Of a stretch of DNA of 34,193 nucleotides, positions 15,890-24,250 are shown piece after piece. The first letter of the stretch is position 1, and each line of letters begins with the position of its first letter. Origin of the DNA: an uncultured Clostridia bacterium (GTDB taxonomy: Bacteria; Bacillota; Clostridia; Lachnospirales; Lachnospiraceae); the NCBI GenBank assembly GCA_945915235.1, contig CAMEEX010000015.1, positions 1-34,193 of the forward strand. The letters are read 5' to 3'. A model generated the notes under the pieces. That model was not told where the DNA came from, ran no database searches, and saw only the letters and a list, made by a program, of their open reading frames with translations. A program made the position numbers and the translations under genes.

Positions 15890-18370
15890 TTATGCAACTA
15901 TTGAGTATACACACTGTGTTCCGTTTGGAAGTACATTTCCATCAAGGTCTGTACCCTTCCAGCCGTTTGTAAAATAGTATATTGTGTATGGAATTACCAC
16001 ACCGTAACTGCTGTTAAAAACACTTCTTGGCATATATGTAAGGAAATCGCGATAATAAAGTTCTCCTGTCTCCTTATCATGTACCTCGCTCACAATGAGC
16101 TTAGCATCTCGAAGCTGATAGAGCTCCAGATCGTCAAAGCTGTCAAGATAGCCATTGCCATTCGGCGAGATGGTGAAGTTGCCCTGATGGAATACAGTCT
16201 GTGTGCTTGTCTCCGTGATGCTGTTTCCGAATGGGTTCTGACCAACATTTATGAAGTTGACAACCTCACCGTTATTCTGAACAGTGCTGCCCATTACGTT
16301 TACACCAAGTGCATGGTGGTTGTTATTTACATTGCTGCCGTCCTCAGGCTCATCGAACCAATCAGCCTCATCGAAAATAGGAGCTGCTGTCCAGTCACCT
16401 ATAAATGCAAGCATAGGAAGTCCTATCTGCGGAACTGCCTCATCTGCTGATGTGAGGGAGATAAAGCCCTCTACAAATGTACCGTTAGGGAAGAGTGCTC
16501 TTATTGCCGCTATCTCCTCAGCCGTAAGGCTTACGTTCTTAAATACCTCAACTGTTGACTTTGCAGGAACCGTAACTTTACCAAGGTCAACCTTCTTTAC
16601 AAGCACATCCTGCTCAAGCACCATGGTCATGCCGTCCTGCTCTGCCGTGTCAGGGCGTAAAATCGAAGCGCTTATGCTGTAGGTCTGTGCCTTGTCTGAT
16701 ACATTCACTACATTGAACTTCAAATCATAGCTTCCGATCCAGTCAACATCGTCGCCAAGCTCAAGCTTACCCACAAGCTTGTCCTCGACATCGATATATG
16801 CAGGAGAAGTGATTGCTGCCGCAACATTTACAATACCTGCACCCTGACGGCGTGGAGAAACATATACTTCGTCCTCAACCGTAGGAACAGCCGTGCTCAC
16901 AAGGAGCTTGCTTGCTATTGCCGCATTATCATACTTTGAATCCAATGAAACTATATTGGCATCAACATACTGACGTACAACGGCTGCAAGACCTGACATA
17001 TGAGGTGCTGCCATTGATGTACCGCTCATCATTCCATAAGAACCCGTGTAGTCGTTATATACACCTGCAACGCCCTGGTAGGTCTGATCCACGATAGTTG
17101 ACCAGATGTTTCCGCCAGGTGCCGTTATCTCAGGCTTGAGCTCAAGTGAAGCACCTGCTCCCCATGAAGTGAAGGAACTCATGTTTCCTGCATCGCTCCA
17201 GCTTACAACCTTGTCATTCTGCTCTACGGAAATCTTGACCTCTTCACCGTTCTTGAGAGCCTCAACCATAGCGGCTCCGTCCTTACCACCGATAAATGCA
17301 GAGGTGAGTGAAGTTCCGTCCGTGCTCATGTTTATAAGTGTATTTGTCTCTGAATCGCTGTCATAGATAATTACAGCGAGAACGCCGTATGACTCTCCAC
17401 GGTAATTTACGCCGGAAAAGCTGCTTGCGTTATTAATCTTTGTCACAAATGAAAGTGGATTACCACTATAGTCTGTTCCGCCACGCTTTACAAGTGCGAT
17501 ACCTGTCTTGCCGCCATTCCAGCCGTTATCAAATCCTGCCTTCTGATAGTCATCATATGTACCGTAGCCGGCATCATATACAACAAATTCGCCCTTGCCT
17601 GCGAACTTGCTCTTCATAGCTATTGAAGTAGGATCTGCGTAGCCAATCTCCATATCGCCCCACTTTAATATGCTGAGTAAATCAACACTGCTGTTAACGG
17701 AAGCGACAGCAAGGTTAGATGGATATACGGCAGGGGAAGAAATCACTGAAATATCAGGATTCTTGCTCTCATTGAGTCCGCCGAGCTCGTTACCCATCGA
17801 AGGTGAGGTCTCGCTGTTTCCAGCAGAAGTCATAAGGATAATTCCCGCCTGCTCCATGCGCGCATATATCTCATTGTTTACCGTGTCGTCCTGTGAAAAG
17901 CCATTGTCTGAACCAAGTGACAGGTTGACAATATCAGCTCCGAGAACCATTGTATCCTCTAAAGCCTTGAAGATAGAGCTGTCTGTAGCACCACCGCCGA
18001 CATCTGCAAATACCTTCATCATAATAATCTGTGCATCAGGCGCAACTCCTGAGAAGAGTACCTGACCCTCAGCGTCCTTGGCATAACCTGCAATAGTACC
18101 TGATACATGTGTACCATGGTCGCTGCTTGTGTTGCGGACATTTACATCTCCGCCGATAATCTCGCCTGTATAGGAATCCGTCTCACCTGCGTAATCAAAT
18201 GCAAACGGAACCTTGCGGGTCTTATACATATCCTCATTGCTGGCAGCACTCATGCTGTTAGCGTTAAGCTTCTTATCTGAAAGGAAGCTTAAGAGTGACT
18301 CCTTCGTATAACGGAGTTCACTGTCCTTAACGTCTGACTTAAATGAATTGTCGCGGAATGCCTCGTGCAC
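15890..18370 (-). CDS. Subtilase fragment, catalytic domain lacking the Asp segment
   Basis: This frame is open leftward from about 18510. The first Met at 18370 lies downstream of the catalytic aspartate codon (18443-18445), so a product starting there would be inactive. It contains the His motif DHGTHVSGTIAG, the Ser motif SGTSMAAPHMSG, a PA domain between them (FVVYDAGYGTYDDYQK to GVLAVIIYD), and an Fn3-like domain after them. It ends at TAA 15890-15892 in the context VYSIVA-stop-GDGDYGD; a TAT or TAC there would restore the frame. No ribosome binding site is evident near 18370, which supports the view that this is part of a broken gene. Confidence 0.8.
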   Translation of the reverse strand: MHEAFRDNSFKSDVKDSELRYTKESLLSFLSDKKLNANSMSAASNEDMYKTRKVPFAFDYAGETDSYTGEIIGGDVNVRNTSSDHGTHVSGTIAGYAKDAEGQVLFSGVAPDAQIIMMKVFADVGGGATDSSIFKALEDTMVLGADIVNLSLGSDNGFSQDDTVNNEIYARMEQAGIILMTSAGNSETSPSMGNELGGLNESKNPDISVISSPAVYPSNLAVASVNSSVDLLSILKWGDMEIGYADPTSIAMKSKFAGKGEFVVYDAGYGTYDDYQKAGFDNGWNGGKTGIALVKRGGTDYSGNPLSFVTKINNASSFSGVNYRGESYGVLAVIIYDSDSETNTLINMSTDGTSLTSAFIGGKDGAAMVEALKNGEEVKISVEQNDKVVSWSDAGNMSSFTSWGAGASLELKPEITAPGGNIWSTIVDQTYQGVAGVYNDYTGSYGMMSGTSMAAPHMSGLAAVVRQYVDANIVSLDSKYDNAAIASKLLVSTAVPTVEDEVYVSPRRQGAGIVNVAAAITSPAYIDVEDKLVGKLELGDDVDWIGSYDLKFNVVNVSDKAQTYSISASILRPDTAEQDGMTMVLEQDVLVKKVDLGKVTVPAKSTVEVFKNVSLTAEEIAAIRALFPNGTFVEGFISLTSADEAVPQIGLPMLAFIGDWTAAPIFDEADWFDEPEDGSNVNNNHHALGVNVMGSTVQNNGEVVNFINVGQNPFGNSITETSTQTVFHQGNFTISPNGNGYLDSFDDLELYQLRDAKLIVSEVHDKETGELYYRDFLTYMPRSVFNSSYGVVIPYTIYYFTNGWKGTDLDGNVLPNGTQCVYSIVA

Positions 18371-19377
18371 ACGACGTATTCCGAATACATTCTCATTCTT
18401 CTCATCATCAAACCATGCTTCACTCTCGATATCAACACCTGTGTCAAGAACTGCAACGAGAAGTCCCTTGCCTGTATAGCCTGCTTCCCATGCCTCGCTA
18501 AGATGAACACCATGTCATAGCTGTAGCCTGCGATAGCGCCTGCCTCAGTCACAGGCTCCTCCGGCTCATCATATGTATGCTCAACATATGCTCGTTTTAC
18601 TCCATCAAGTGCCTTAATTCCTGCAAGCATGCCATAAGGTGCTCTTACAGCCATACCGTTTACAAGAACAGTCCACTGTGCTGTAAGTGTAACAGTTGAC
18701 GAATCCCCATCAAGGCTCATCACTGCCGGCTGCATTGCCTGTATCTCATTAAAAAGTGTCTGCTGTTCACTGCGAAGCTCGTCCGCTGCCTGCATTGCCG
18801 CATCGCTTGCGAGGAACTCTGCCACTGCCTCTCCGGCAGTCTCATCGTCTCCAACTGTATATGGCTGCATAGCATAAGCATCCATAAGTGGAGCCTCCTC
18901 AAGCTCAACGATGATTGTGACCATCTCATCATCGCGGTAGCTTACAGGTCTGTCTGCGGCTGAATTGCCAATATTGCCTGAAATGGCGTCCAGACGCGGT
19001 GTTCCGCTGACCTCCTCAGCCTGCACATTCCTAAATGTACCATCAACTGTACTGTCATCCGGCTGTACTTCTGTGCTTTCTAAAGTACTTTCGTCGGACT
19101 GTACTTCTGTGCTTTCTAAAGTACTTTCGTCAGACTGTACTTCTGTACTCTCGTCTGATTGTATCTGTGTCTCTTCAACGATACTCTCGTCCGACTGTAC
19201 CTGTGTCTCTTCAACGGTGTTCTCATCTGCTCTTGCAGTAAATGACATTGGATTTACCAATGTGAACACCATCATAAGAGCGAGGAAACCGCTAAATAAC
19301 CGTTTCTTCATGTCCCGGAATAATAGAACGCAAAGCCCAAAAAGAGCGAGGAAACCGCTAAATAACCGTTTCTTCAT
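18289..19377 (-). CDS. Subtilase fragment, signal peptide and propeptide, frameshifted end
   Basis: It starts at the ATG of MKKRLFSGFLAL (19377), with AAGGAG upstream; the extension to 19437 has no such site. The MKKRLFSGFLAL start is present twice, 22 codons apart, because of an in-frame duplication. An acidic region of 12-residue units like EVQSDESTLEST follows, then an inhibitor-I9-like propeptide (VTIIVELEEAPLM onward). Codons up to about 18512 are genuine; after GYSYDMV the frame changes, and the tail FILARHGKQAIQA is out-of-frame reading of what should be HLSEAWEAGYTGKG. The expected product of this frame alone is a secreted propeptide without protease. Confidence 0.8.
   Translation of the reverse strand: MKKRLFSGFLALFGLCVLLFRDMKKRLFSGFLALMMVFTLVNPMSFTARADENTVEETQVQSDESIVEETQIQSDESTEVQSDESTLESTEVQSDESTLESTEVQPDDSTVDGTFRNVQAEEVSGTPRLDAISGNIGNSAADRPVSYRDDEMVTIIVELEEAPLMDAYAMQPYTVGDDETAGEAVAEFLASDAAMQAADELRSEQQTLFNEIQAMQPAVMSLDGDSSTVTLTAQWTVLVNGMAVRAPYGMLAGIKALDGVKRAYVEHTYDEPEEPVTEAGAIAGYSYDMVFILARHGKQAIQARDFSLQFLTQVLISRVKHGLMMRRMRMYSEYVVCTRHSATIHLSQTLRTVNSVIRRSHS
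19065..19220. repeat. Tandem 36-bp coding repeats in the protease N-terminal region
   Basis: Two nearly identical 36-bp units (19065-19100 and 19101-19136) are followed by diverged and shortened copies. They encode 12-residue acidic units of the form EVQSDESTLEST and VEETQVQSDESI. Such repeats are prone to copy-number change and make a flexible, charged spacer after the signal peptide. Confidence 0.8.
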
Positions 19378-19381
19378 GTCC
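19276..19381. repeat. 40-bp direct repeat duplicating the signal-peptide start
   Basis: An identical 40-bp sequence occurs at 19276-19315 and 19342-19381, 66 bp apart. Each copy contains the start codon and MKKRLFSGFLAL codons of the protease gene. The 66-bp step preserves frame. Only the upstream copy (ATG 19377) has a ribosome binding site. Confidence 0.9.
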
Positions 19382-19507
19382 TTTTTCTCCTTGTCTCCAT
19401 TTGTTATAGTTTTGTCAGTGTACAAAACAAAGTACATGGTAACACACTTTTTTCACCAGTGCAAGTTGATAGCATACTAAAGTGGTAACATATAGAACTA
19501 TGTACTT

Positions 19508-19546
19508 AAAAAAATACAAGCGGACAGCTCTTCCGCTTGTATTTTT
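19508..19546. terminator. Bidirectional terminator between reductase and protease genes
   Basis: AATACAAGCGGA pairs with TCCGCTTGTATT, flanked by A-run and T-run on both sides, so it works in either direction. For the leftward reductase gene it lies about 55 bp past the stop codon. Confidence 0.85.
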
Positions 19547-19599
19547 ATAGATTTATTGCCTTTTGGGTTATAATTCCATACCATTTTCCAAAGAAAATA

Positions 19600-21606
19600 T
19601 TAAATCCCGTTTCCCGCATTATATCCGCTTCTTATCGCAGCAGATATGTCCGCCGTCCTCTCACCGCTGCAATCGCCCGCAAACACATAAGGAACCTTAA
19701 TGCCTGTCACATCGAACTCATTCTTCTTAGAACCCAGCGCGTTCACGATGGTATCCGCCTGGATTGTCACCTCTGAATTGTCCTGTGTGTTCACGGCCTT
19801 TATAGTGTTGTCCTTTATAGATCTTACCTTAGTGTTCACATACTGCTTCACATTATGTGCCGTGAAATCTTTTACTATAAGGGGCATCACCGTCGAGGAC
19901 TCACCTGCGGCAATCTTGTCCGTCATCTCGATTATGCAGACCTCAAGCCCCTTATCTGCAAGGTACTCCGCGGTCTCTGTTCCCACAAGACCACCTCCGA
20001 GCACAGCGCAGCTTCCGCTGACCTCAAGACCGTTTAATACATCCCAGGATGACACAATGTGGTCTGACTCAGCCGGCATAGGAAGCGCCATATTGTGCGC
20101 TCCGACAGCTATAATAACATTGTCGAAGGTGTTAAGCTCCTCCGCTGCTGCCTCGGTTCCAAGCTTAACCGTCACCCCGAGCGTCGGCAGAATGTTCTTA
20201 TAGTACTCGACCGACCTTAAAATCTCGCTCTTTCTCGGAGGTACTGCTGCAATGTTAATCTGTCCGCCAATTCTGTCGCTCTTTTCAAATATGGTTACAC
20301 TGTGTCCGCGCTTTGCCGCAACTCTGGCAGCCTCAAGTCCCGCTATTCCGGCACCGACCACAGCAACCTTCTTCTCACTGTCTGAAGGCTTAATTGAAAC
20401 TGTCGCCTCATTTCCGTTCTCGGCATTGAGCACACAGGATATGTATCTGCGTCCCTGAATGGCATCTACACAGCCCTTGTTACAGTTGAGACATTCACGG
20501 ATACACTCGCCCGTCGCCGCCTTGTTCGCAATGTCAGGGTCAGTCAAAAGTGAACGTCCGTATGCGATGATGTCTGCATCTCCGTCCTCAAGTATCTTCT
20601 CACCTGCAGCAACCGATACTACACGTCCCACCGTGGCAACAGGTATCGATACAACCTTCTTCACACGGCTTGCGACAGGAAGTGTCCAGTTGTATGGCAC
20701 ATCGCCCATAGGCGGTATGGTATCGCCCATGTTTCCTGTGTGGTTCGCCTGTGCAACCTGTATCATGTCGACTCCCGCCTTCTCAAGCAGCTTTGCAAAC
20801 TCAACGCCCTCGTCGGCCTCCAAGCCGCCCTTTCCGCGCAGAGTGCCGTCAGGGTTCACAGTTATAATAGGAAGCTTGTACTCAACCATAAGCTCTGGTG
20901 CAGCCTCCTTGATAGCGGCAACGACCTCAAGCGCATAGCGCACTCTGTTCTCAAAGCTTCCGCCGTACTCATCTGTTCTGTGATTTAACACCTTGGAGCA
21001 GAGCGAACCGACAAGGCGGTCTCCGTGTACCTCTATCGCATCTATGCCCGCCTGCGCCGCTCTCTTGGCACACACCGCGATGCTGTCCTTAATCTGCTCG
21101 AGCTGTTCAACACTCGCTTCGCTCACAAAATGCTGCATGTCGTGATGAAGCTTTGCATAGGCATCCTTGGTAATCTGCTCTGCAAGCTGTGTCTGCTTAG
21201 CTGCCTCATCAGTATTTCCCTCAGCCTGTGCCTTGGCTGCTGCCTGTCTTGCCATGCCTGCCTGCATAATCATTCTGCCCACACCCGGCACATCATACTC
21301 AGGGTGGAATAACTGCAATGCCACCTTGCAGTCATACGCGTGGAGCGTGTCGGCAAGCTTCTTATACACAGGTATCTGGCTGTCATCATAGAGCTTCGGC
21401 GTAGGTGAAGCCGTTCTCACAGGTGCCACATCTCCTATCACAACATACGCCGTCCCGCCCTTTGCAAGTCTCTCGTAGAAGCTCAAGCTTCTCTCTCCGA
21501 TTGAGCCGTCCCTCTCCTCATAGCCCGTCGTGAGTGGCGGAAACATAATTCTGTTCTTAAATGTGAGTTTTCCTACCTTAATCGGTTCTAATAATCTGTT
21601 GTCCAT
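19600..21606 (-). CDS. Old-Yellow-Enzyme-type Fe-S flavoenzyme (2-enoate reductase-like), atypical
   Basis: The product is 668 aa. Residues 1-365 are an FMN-binding TIM barrel, then a 4Fe-4S cluster motif (Cys372, Cys375, Cys379, Cys391), then FAD- and NAD-binding Rossmann units (VVGAGIAG near 417 and VLGGGLVG further on). This is the architecture of 2,4-dienoyl-CoA and 2-enoate reductases, which reduce activated C=C bonds with NAD(P)H. Two points are odd. There is an Ala/Gln-rich helical insert at about 112-165, and the usual active-site HGAHGYLL block reads HGDRLVGSLC (194-203). The start is ATG 21606 with AAAGGGAG upstream; a TTG two codons earlier is less likely. The substrate is not predictable; it is a tandem paralogue of the next gene. 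Confidence 0.85.
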   Translation of the reverse strand: MDNRLLEPIKVGKLTFKNRIMFPPLTTGYEERDGSIGERSLSFYERLAKGGTAYVVIGDVAPVRTASPTPKLYDDSQIPVYKKLADTLHAYDCKVALQLFHPEYDVPGVGRMIMQAGMARQAAAKAQAEGNTDEAAKQTQLAEQITKDAYAKLHHDMQHFVSEASVEQLEQIKDSIAVCAKRAAQAGIDAIEVHGDRLVGSLCSKVLNHRTDEYGGSFENRVRYALEVVAAIKEAAPELMVEYKLPIITVNPDGTLRGKGGLEADEGVEFAKLLEKAGVDMIQVAQANHTGNMGDTIPPMGDVPYNWTLPVASRVKKVVSIPVATVGRVVSVAAGEKILEDGDADIIAYGRSLLTDPDIANKAATGECIRECLNCNKGCVDAIQGRRYISCVLNAENGNEATVSIKPSDSEKKVAVVGAGIAGLEAARVAAKRGHSVTIFEKSDRIGGQINIAAVPPRKSEILRSVEYYKNILPTLGVTVKLGTEAAAEELNTFDNVIIAVGAHNMALPMPAESDHIVSSWDVLNGLEVSGSCAVLGGGLVGTETAEYLADKGLEVCIIEMTDKIAAGESSTVMPLIVKDFTAHNVKQYVNTKVRSIKDNTIKAVNTQDNSEVTIQADTIVNALGSKKNEFDVTGIKVPYVFAGDCSGERTADISAAIRSGYNAGNGI

Positions 21607-21705
21607 ACACAATTCTCCCTTTAAATATGTTTTTTAATATACAGAATTACTCAATTTTACTATAATGCACACCGAATTTTTTTGAAAACATGTCCAGCTG
21701 ACTGC

Positions 21706-23622
21706 TTAAAGCGACTTTGCAAGCTGATAAGCCTCGCCTATTGCGTCCTTGAGATTTCCCACCTTGTCGCAATCTCCGATATAATGTGCGTTTTCATACT
21801 CAACCTTGGTCGGTGTGTAGCCGACGGCAAACACCAGCGTGTCGGCATCTTTTATCGTGTGCTCCTCGCCGTCCTGCTCGTAAGTTATGGTGCTCTCGTC
21901 CACCTTCTTCACCTGTGCGTTCAGCAGAAGCTTCACTCCCTTGCTCATAAGGCGCTGCGTCAGACGGCTCTTAGCCGCTCCGCCCTCACCTGTCATAAGT
22001 GAACCCGTCATCTCGATAACGGTAACATCCCTGTTGGCAGGGAAAAGGTCATTAACCAGCGGTGCAAGATAGTCCGCAGTCTCGCAGCCAACCGAACCTC
22101 CGCCGAGAATGACTATCTTCCTTCCCGGAAACTTCCTTCCCGAGAGGATATCGTCCGCCGTCATCGTCTGCTTAAACTGCTTAAAAGCCTCTATCTCCTT
22201 AGGCTTCGCACCTGTCGAGCATATAATCTCGTAGTCCTTAAACTCAGTCTCAAGCATCTGAGGTGTCACCTCACAGCCAAGTCTCACATCAATTCCTTCA
22301 TTATTAAGACGACGCGCCATGAACTTGATGACCTTGCAGAGTTCCTGCTTGCTGATAGGCACAGCCGCAAGTCTTAACAGTCCGCCAAGCTCGTTCTCCT
22401 TCTCGCAGAGCACAACCTCATGTCCGCGTTTCTTCGCGACATAGGCCGCCTCCATTCCGGCAGGACCTCCGCCAATGACAAGAACCTTCTTCTTTACATC
22501 AGCCTCATCGATATCATTCGTCTCGACAGACGGGTTCACTGTACATGCTATAGGCTTGCCAAACATTATTCCCGTAAGGCATCTTCCACAGCCGATACAT
22601 GGGCGTATATCGTCCGTCCTTCCCTCGCGCGCCTTGTTGGCAAACTCACTGTCACAGAGATTAGGACGACCTATCATGCATATATCTGCCTTACCGTTTG
22701 CAATGAGCTCCTCCGCAATCCAAGGCTCATTTATTCTTGCAACCGTGGCAACCGGAATATGTACATGCTTTCTAATCTCCTCGCTCGCATGGGCGTGCGG
22801 CGCAGGCGATGTTCCCGGTGCCGGCATCGAGCTTCCCCTCTTTATCGTGTTGCCGCCAGATACATGGAGGAAATCAACGCCCTCCTTCTCAAGCTGCTTT
22901 GAAACATATATCATGTCGTTCAGTGTGAGGCCGCCCTCGCTGTACTCGTCCCCGGATATGCGGACATCAATTATAAAATCGTCCCCACACTGCTTTCTTA
23001 CCTCCCTTATAACCTCGAGCGTCAGTCTGAGCCTTCCGTTGATATCCCCGCCGTACTCGTCCGTCCTCTTATTGTAGAGCGGCGTGATGAAACCTCCGAG
23101 CAGACCATGTGCGTGTGCACACTGGATTTCGACTCCGTCTCCGCCAGCCTTCTTAAACCTGAGCGCCGCCTCACCGAACTGCCTTACAAGCACATGCAGC
23201 TCCTCGACCGTGACAGCTCTCGGCGCCGACTTCGCATAATACGGACCCACATTCGACGGTGCGATAAGCTGTGGTGTGCCCGGTATAGGAAACGCCATAT
23301 ACGCAGGGTGAAAAAGCTGCGAAAGTATCTTCGTGTCGTACTTATGCACAGCGTCCACAAGCTTCTTCCAGCCCGGAATATATGAGTCATCATATATCGA
23401 CATATCGCCCGGAAGGTAGGTGTAGGTCGGCTCAACCGTCGTAACCTCGGTCACGATAAGCCCGACGCCACCCTTCGCCCTGTTGGAGTAGTGCTCGACG
23501 AGTGCGTCCGTCACATAGCCCTTGTCCGCAAGATTCGTGGACAGCGGCGGCATAAAAATTCTGTTCTTCACAGTTGTTTTACCTATCTGAATGGGCTCAA
23601 ACAGGTGTGGAAAATTGTTCAT
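21706..23622 (-). CDS. Old-Yellow-Enzyme-type Fe-S flavoenzyme (enoate/dienoyl-CoA reductase-like)
   Basis: The product is 638 aa with the same three-part build as its downstream neighbour: an FMN TIM barrel (PPLSTN, SQLFHPAY, then IQCAHAHGLLGGFITPLYNKR-type block), an Fe-S motif (Cys342, Cys345, Cys348, Cys360) and Rossmann domains (VIGGGPAGMEAA near 382, VILGGGSVGCETA). The third cysteine comes after two residues rather than the three usual in dienoyl-CoA reductase. Such enzymes in anaerobes reduce enoates, bile-acid enones, aromatic acrylates or other alkenes; which one applies here cannot be read from the sequence. The ATG of MNNFPHL follows GGAGGG by 6 nt. A consensus promoter lies about 50 bp upstream, and the second reductase follows after 99 bp. 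Confidence 0.88.
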   Translation of the reverse strand: MNNFPHLFEPIQIGKTTVKNRIFMPPLSTNLADKGYVTDALVEHYSNRAKGGVGLIVTEVTTVEPTYTYLPGDMSIYDDSYIPGWKKLVDAVHKYDTKILSQLFHPAYMAFPIPGTPQLIAPSNVGPYYAKSAPRAVTVEELHVLVRQFGEAALRFKKAGGDGVEIQCAHAHGLLGGFITPLYNKRTDEYGGDINGRLRLTLEVIREVRKQCGDDFIIDVRISGDEYSEGGLTLNDMIYVSKQLEKEGVDFLHVSGGNTIKRGSSMPAPGTSPAPHAHASEEIRKHVHIPVATVARINEPWIAEELIANGKADICMIGRPNLCDSEFANKAREGRTDDIRPCIGCGRCLTGIMFGKPIACTVNPSVETNDIDEADVKKKVLVIGGGPAGMEAAYVAKKRGHEVVLCEKENELGGLLRLAAVPISKQELCKVIKFMARRLNNEGIDVRLGCEVTPQMLETEFKDYEIICSTGAKPKEIEAFKQFKQTMTADDILSGRKFPGRKIVILGGGSVGCETADYLAPLVNDLFPANRDVTVIEMTGSLMTGEGGAAKSRLTQRLMSKGVKLLLNAQVKKVDESTITYEQDGEEHTIKDADTLVFAVGYTPTKVEYENAHYIGDCDKVGNLKDAIGEAYQLAKSL

Positions 23623-23670
23623 ACATATCCCTCCGTTCATACTCAGTTTTCACCAAAAAATGATAGATAT

Positions 23671-23699
23671 ATTATAACATTTTTGTAAATATTATACAA
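23671..23699 (-). promoter_or_regulatory. Promoter of the tandem reductase genes
   Basis: On the minus strand there is -35 TTGTAT (23699-23694), a 17-bp spacer, and a perfect -10 TATAAT (23676-23671). It faces the reductase gene that starts at 23622. Confidence 0.7.
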
Positions 23700-23765
23700 T
23701 TAAGAAACTGTGAAGTTTTTATATTTAACGTATTAAATCACACGGGCGGCTTTGAGCGCATGTGC

Positions 23766-23800
23766 GAGGCGGATAAGGGTCTCCGCCTCCGTTTTTTATT
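23766..23800 (+). terminator. Orphan rho-independent terminator
   Basis: GAGGCGGA (23766-23773) pairs perfectly with TCCGCCTC (23782-23789), followed by CGTTTTTTATTTTT. There is no rightward gene before it; the nearest upstream gene faces away. It may end a small RNA or be the remnant of a lost gene. Confidence 0.75.
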
Positions 23801-23845
23801 TTTCCTAGGATTAGGGTGTCAAATAAACCAACATCTTTGAGTTAG

Positions 23846-24187
23846 GTAATTGCACAACGTCCGTTATTAAATTACTTAACCATTAAACCCGGAAAGGTAT
23901 CCTCTCATGCTCCACATAAAGAAAAAGACCCTGACCACGCCGAATGGTACTGCGACGCACAGCGAACTTACAGACACATTTACCACAAAGATTAATATTT
24001 TGAGGGCGGCATCGGGCTGATATCCTTTGTCGGACCGGAAGAACCCGACCTCGCGCTCTCCGAGGGCATCATTACGCAGCACGAGCACGACCTGTACATG
24101 GCTAAAGCCCAGAAGCTCATTGATGCTCTCAACCTGAACCGTCCAAAATTCTACGAGTTTCTCGAAAAATACTTCAGGCTTTTTTAA
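23846..24187 (+). pseudogene. Decayed ORF remnant, function not recognised
   Basis: One rightward frame stays open from 23846 to 24187 except for a TAA at 23993-23995. Its translation has normal protein composition: KPGKVSSHAPHKEKDPDHAE before the stop, and YFEGGIGLISFVGPEEPDLA and MAKAQKLIDALNLNRPKFYE after it. There is no start codon with a ribosome binding site. It may be the C-terminal part of a truncated gene or a fragment carried by the surrounding inverted-repeat element. I could not assign a family. Confidence 0.4.
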
Positions 24188-24250
24188 GCAAATGGCAGGA
24201 ATAAACCCCAGACTGCACGACGACGGCGCTCTTTTCTACAAAAGTCAGAA

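Larger units (their letters stand above)
12935..19377 (-). pseudogene. Giant cell-wall subtilase (S8 family), interrupted by frameshift and stop
   Basis: Three consecutive leftward ORFs are one gene of about 2,145 codons. Order of domains: signal peptide, acidic Ser/Glu repeats, inhibitor-I9-like propeptide, S8 protease with PA-domain insert, Fn3-like region, two Big2-type Ig domains, a His/Cys-rich module, a PTEKPTE spacer, and an APNTG sorting signal with a membrane anchor. The catalytic triad codons are Asp 18443-18445 (DTGVD), His 18116-18118 (DHGTHVSG) and Ser 17015-17017 (GTSMAAPH). Two lesions are visible: one base appears missing around 18509-18513, and an in-frame TAA sits at 15890-15892. 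Both halves stay well conserved in reading frame, so decay is recent or these are sequencing errors. An intact product would be a wall-anchored lactocepin/C5a-peptidase-like enzyme. Confidence 0.85.

Noticed and set aside
21607..21612. TTG at 21612 as start of the first flavoenzyme
   Set aside because: An ATG two codons later has better spacing to GGGAG.
22475..23077. Rightward 200-codon ORF across the second flavoenzyme gene
   Set aside because: It is antisense to strongly conserved coding sequence, with low-complexity Ser/Pro-rich translation and no start signal.
23876..24088. Leftward 70-codon ORF in the gene-less stretch
   Set aside because: The rightward frame at the same place reads more like real protein; this one has no ribosome binding site or homology clue.
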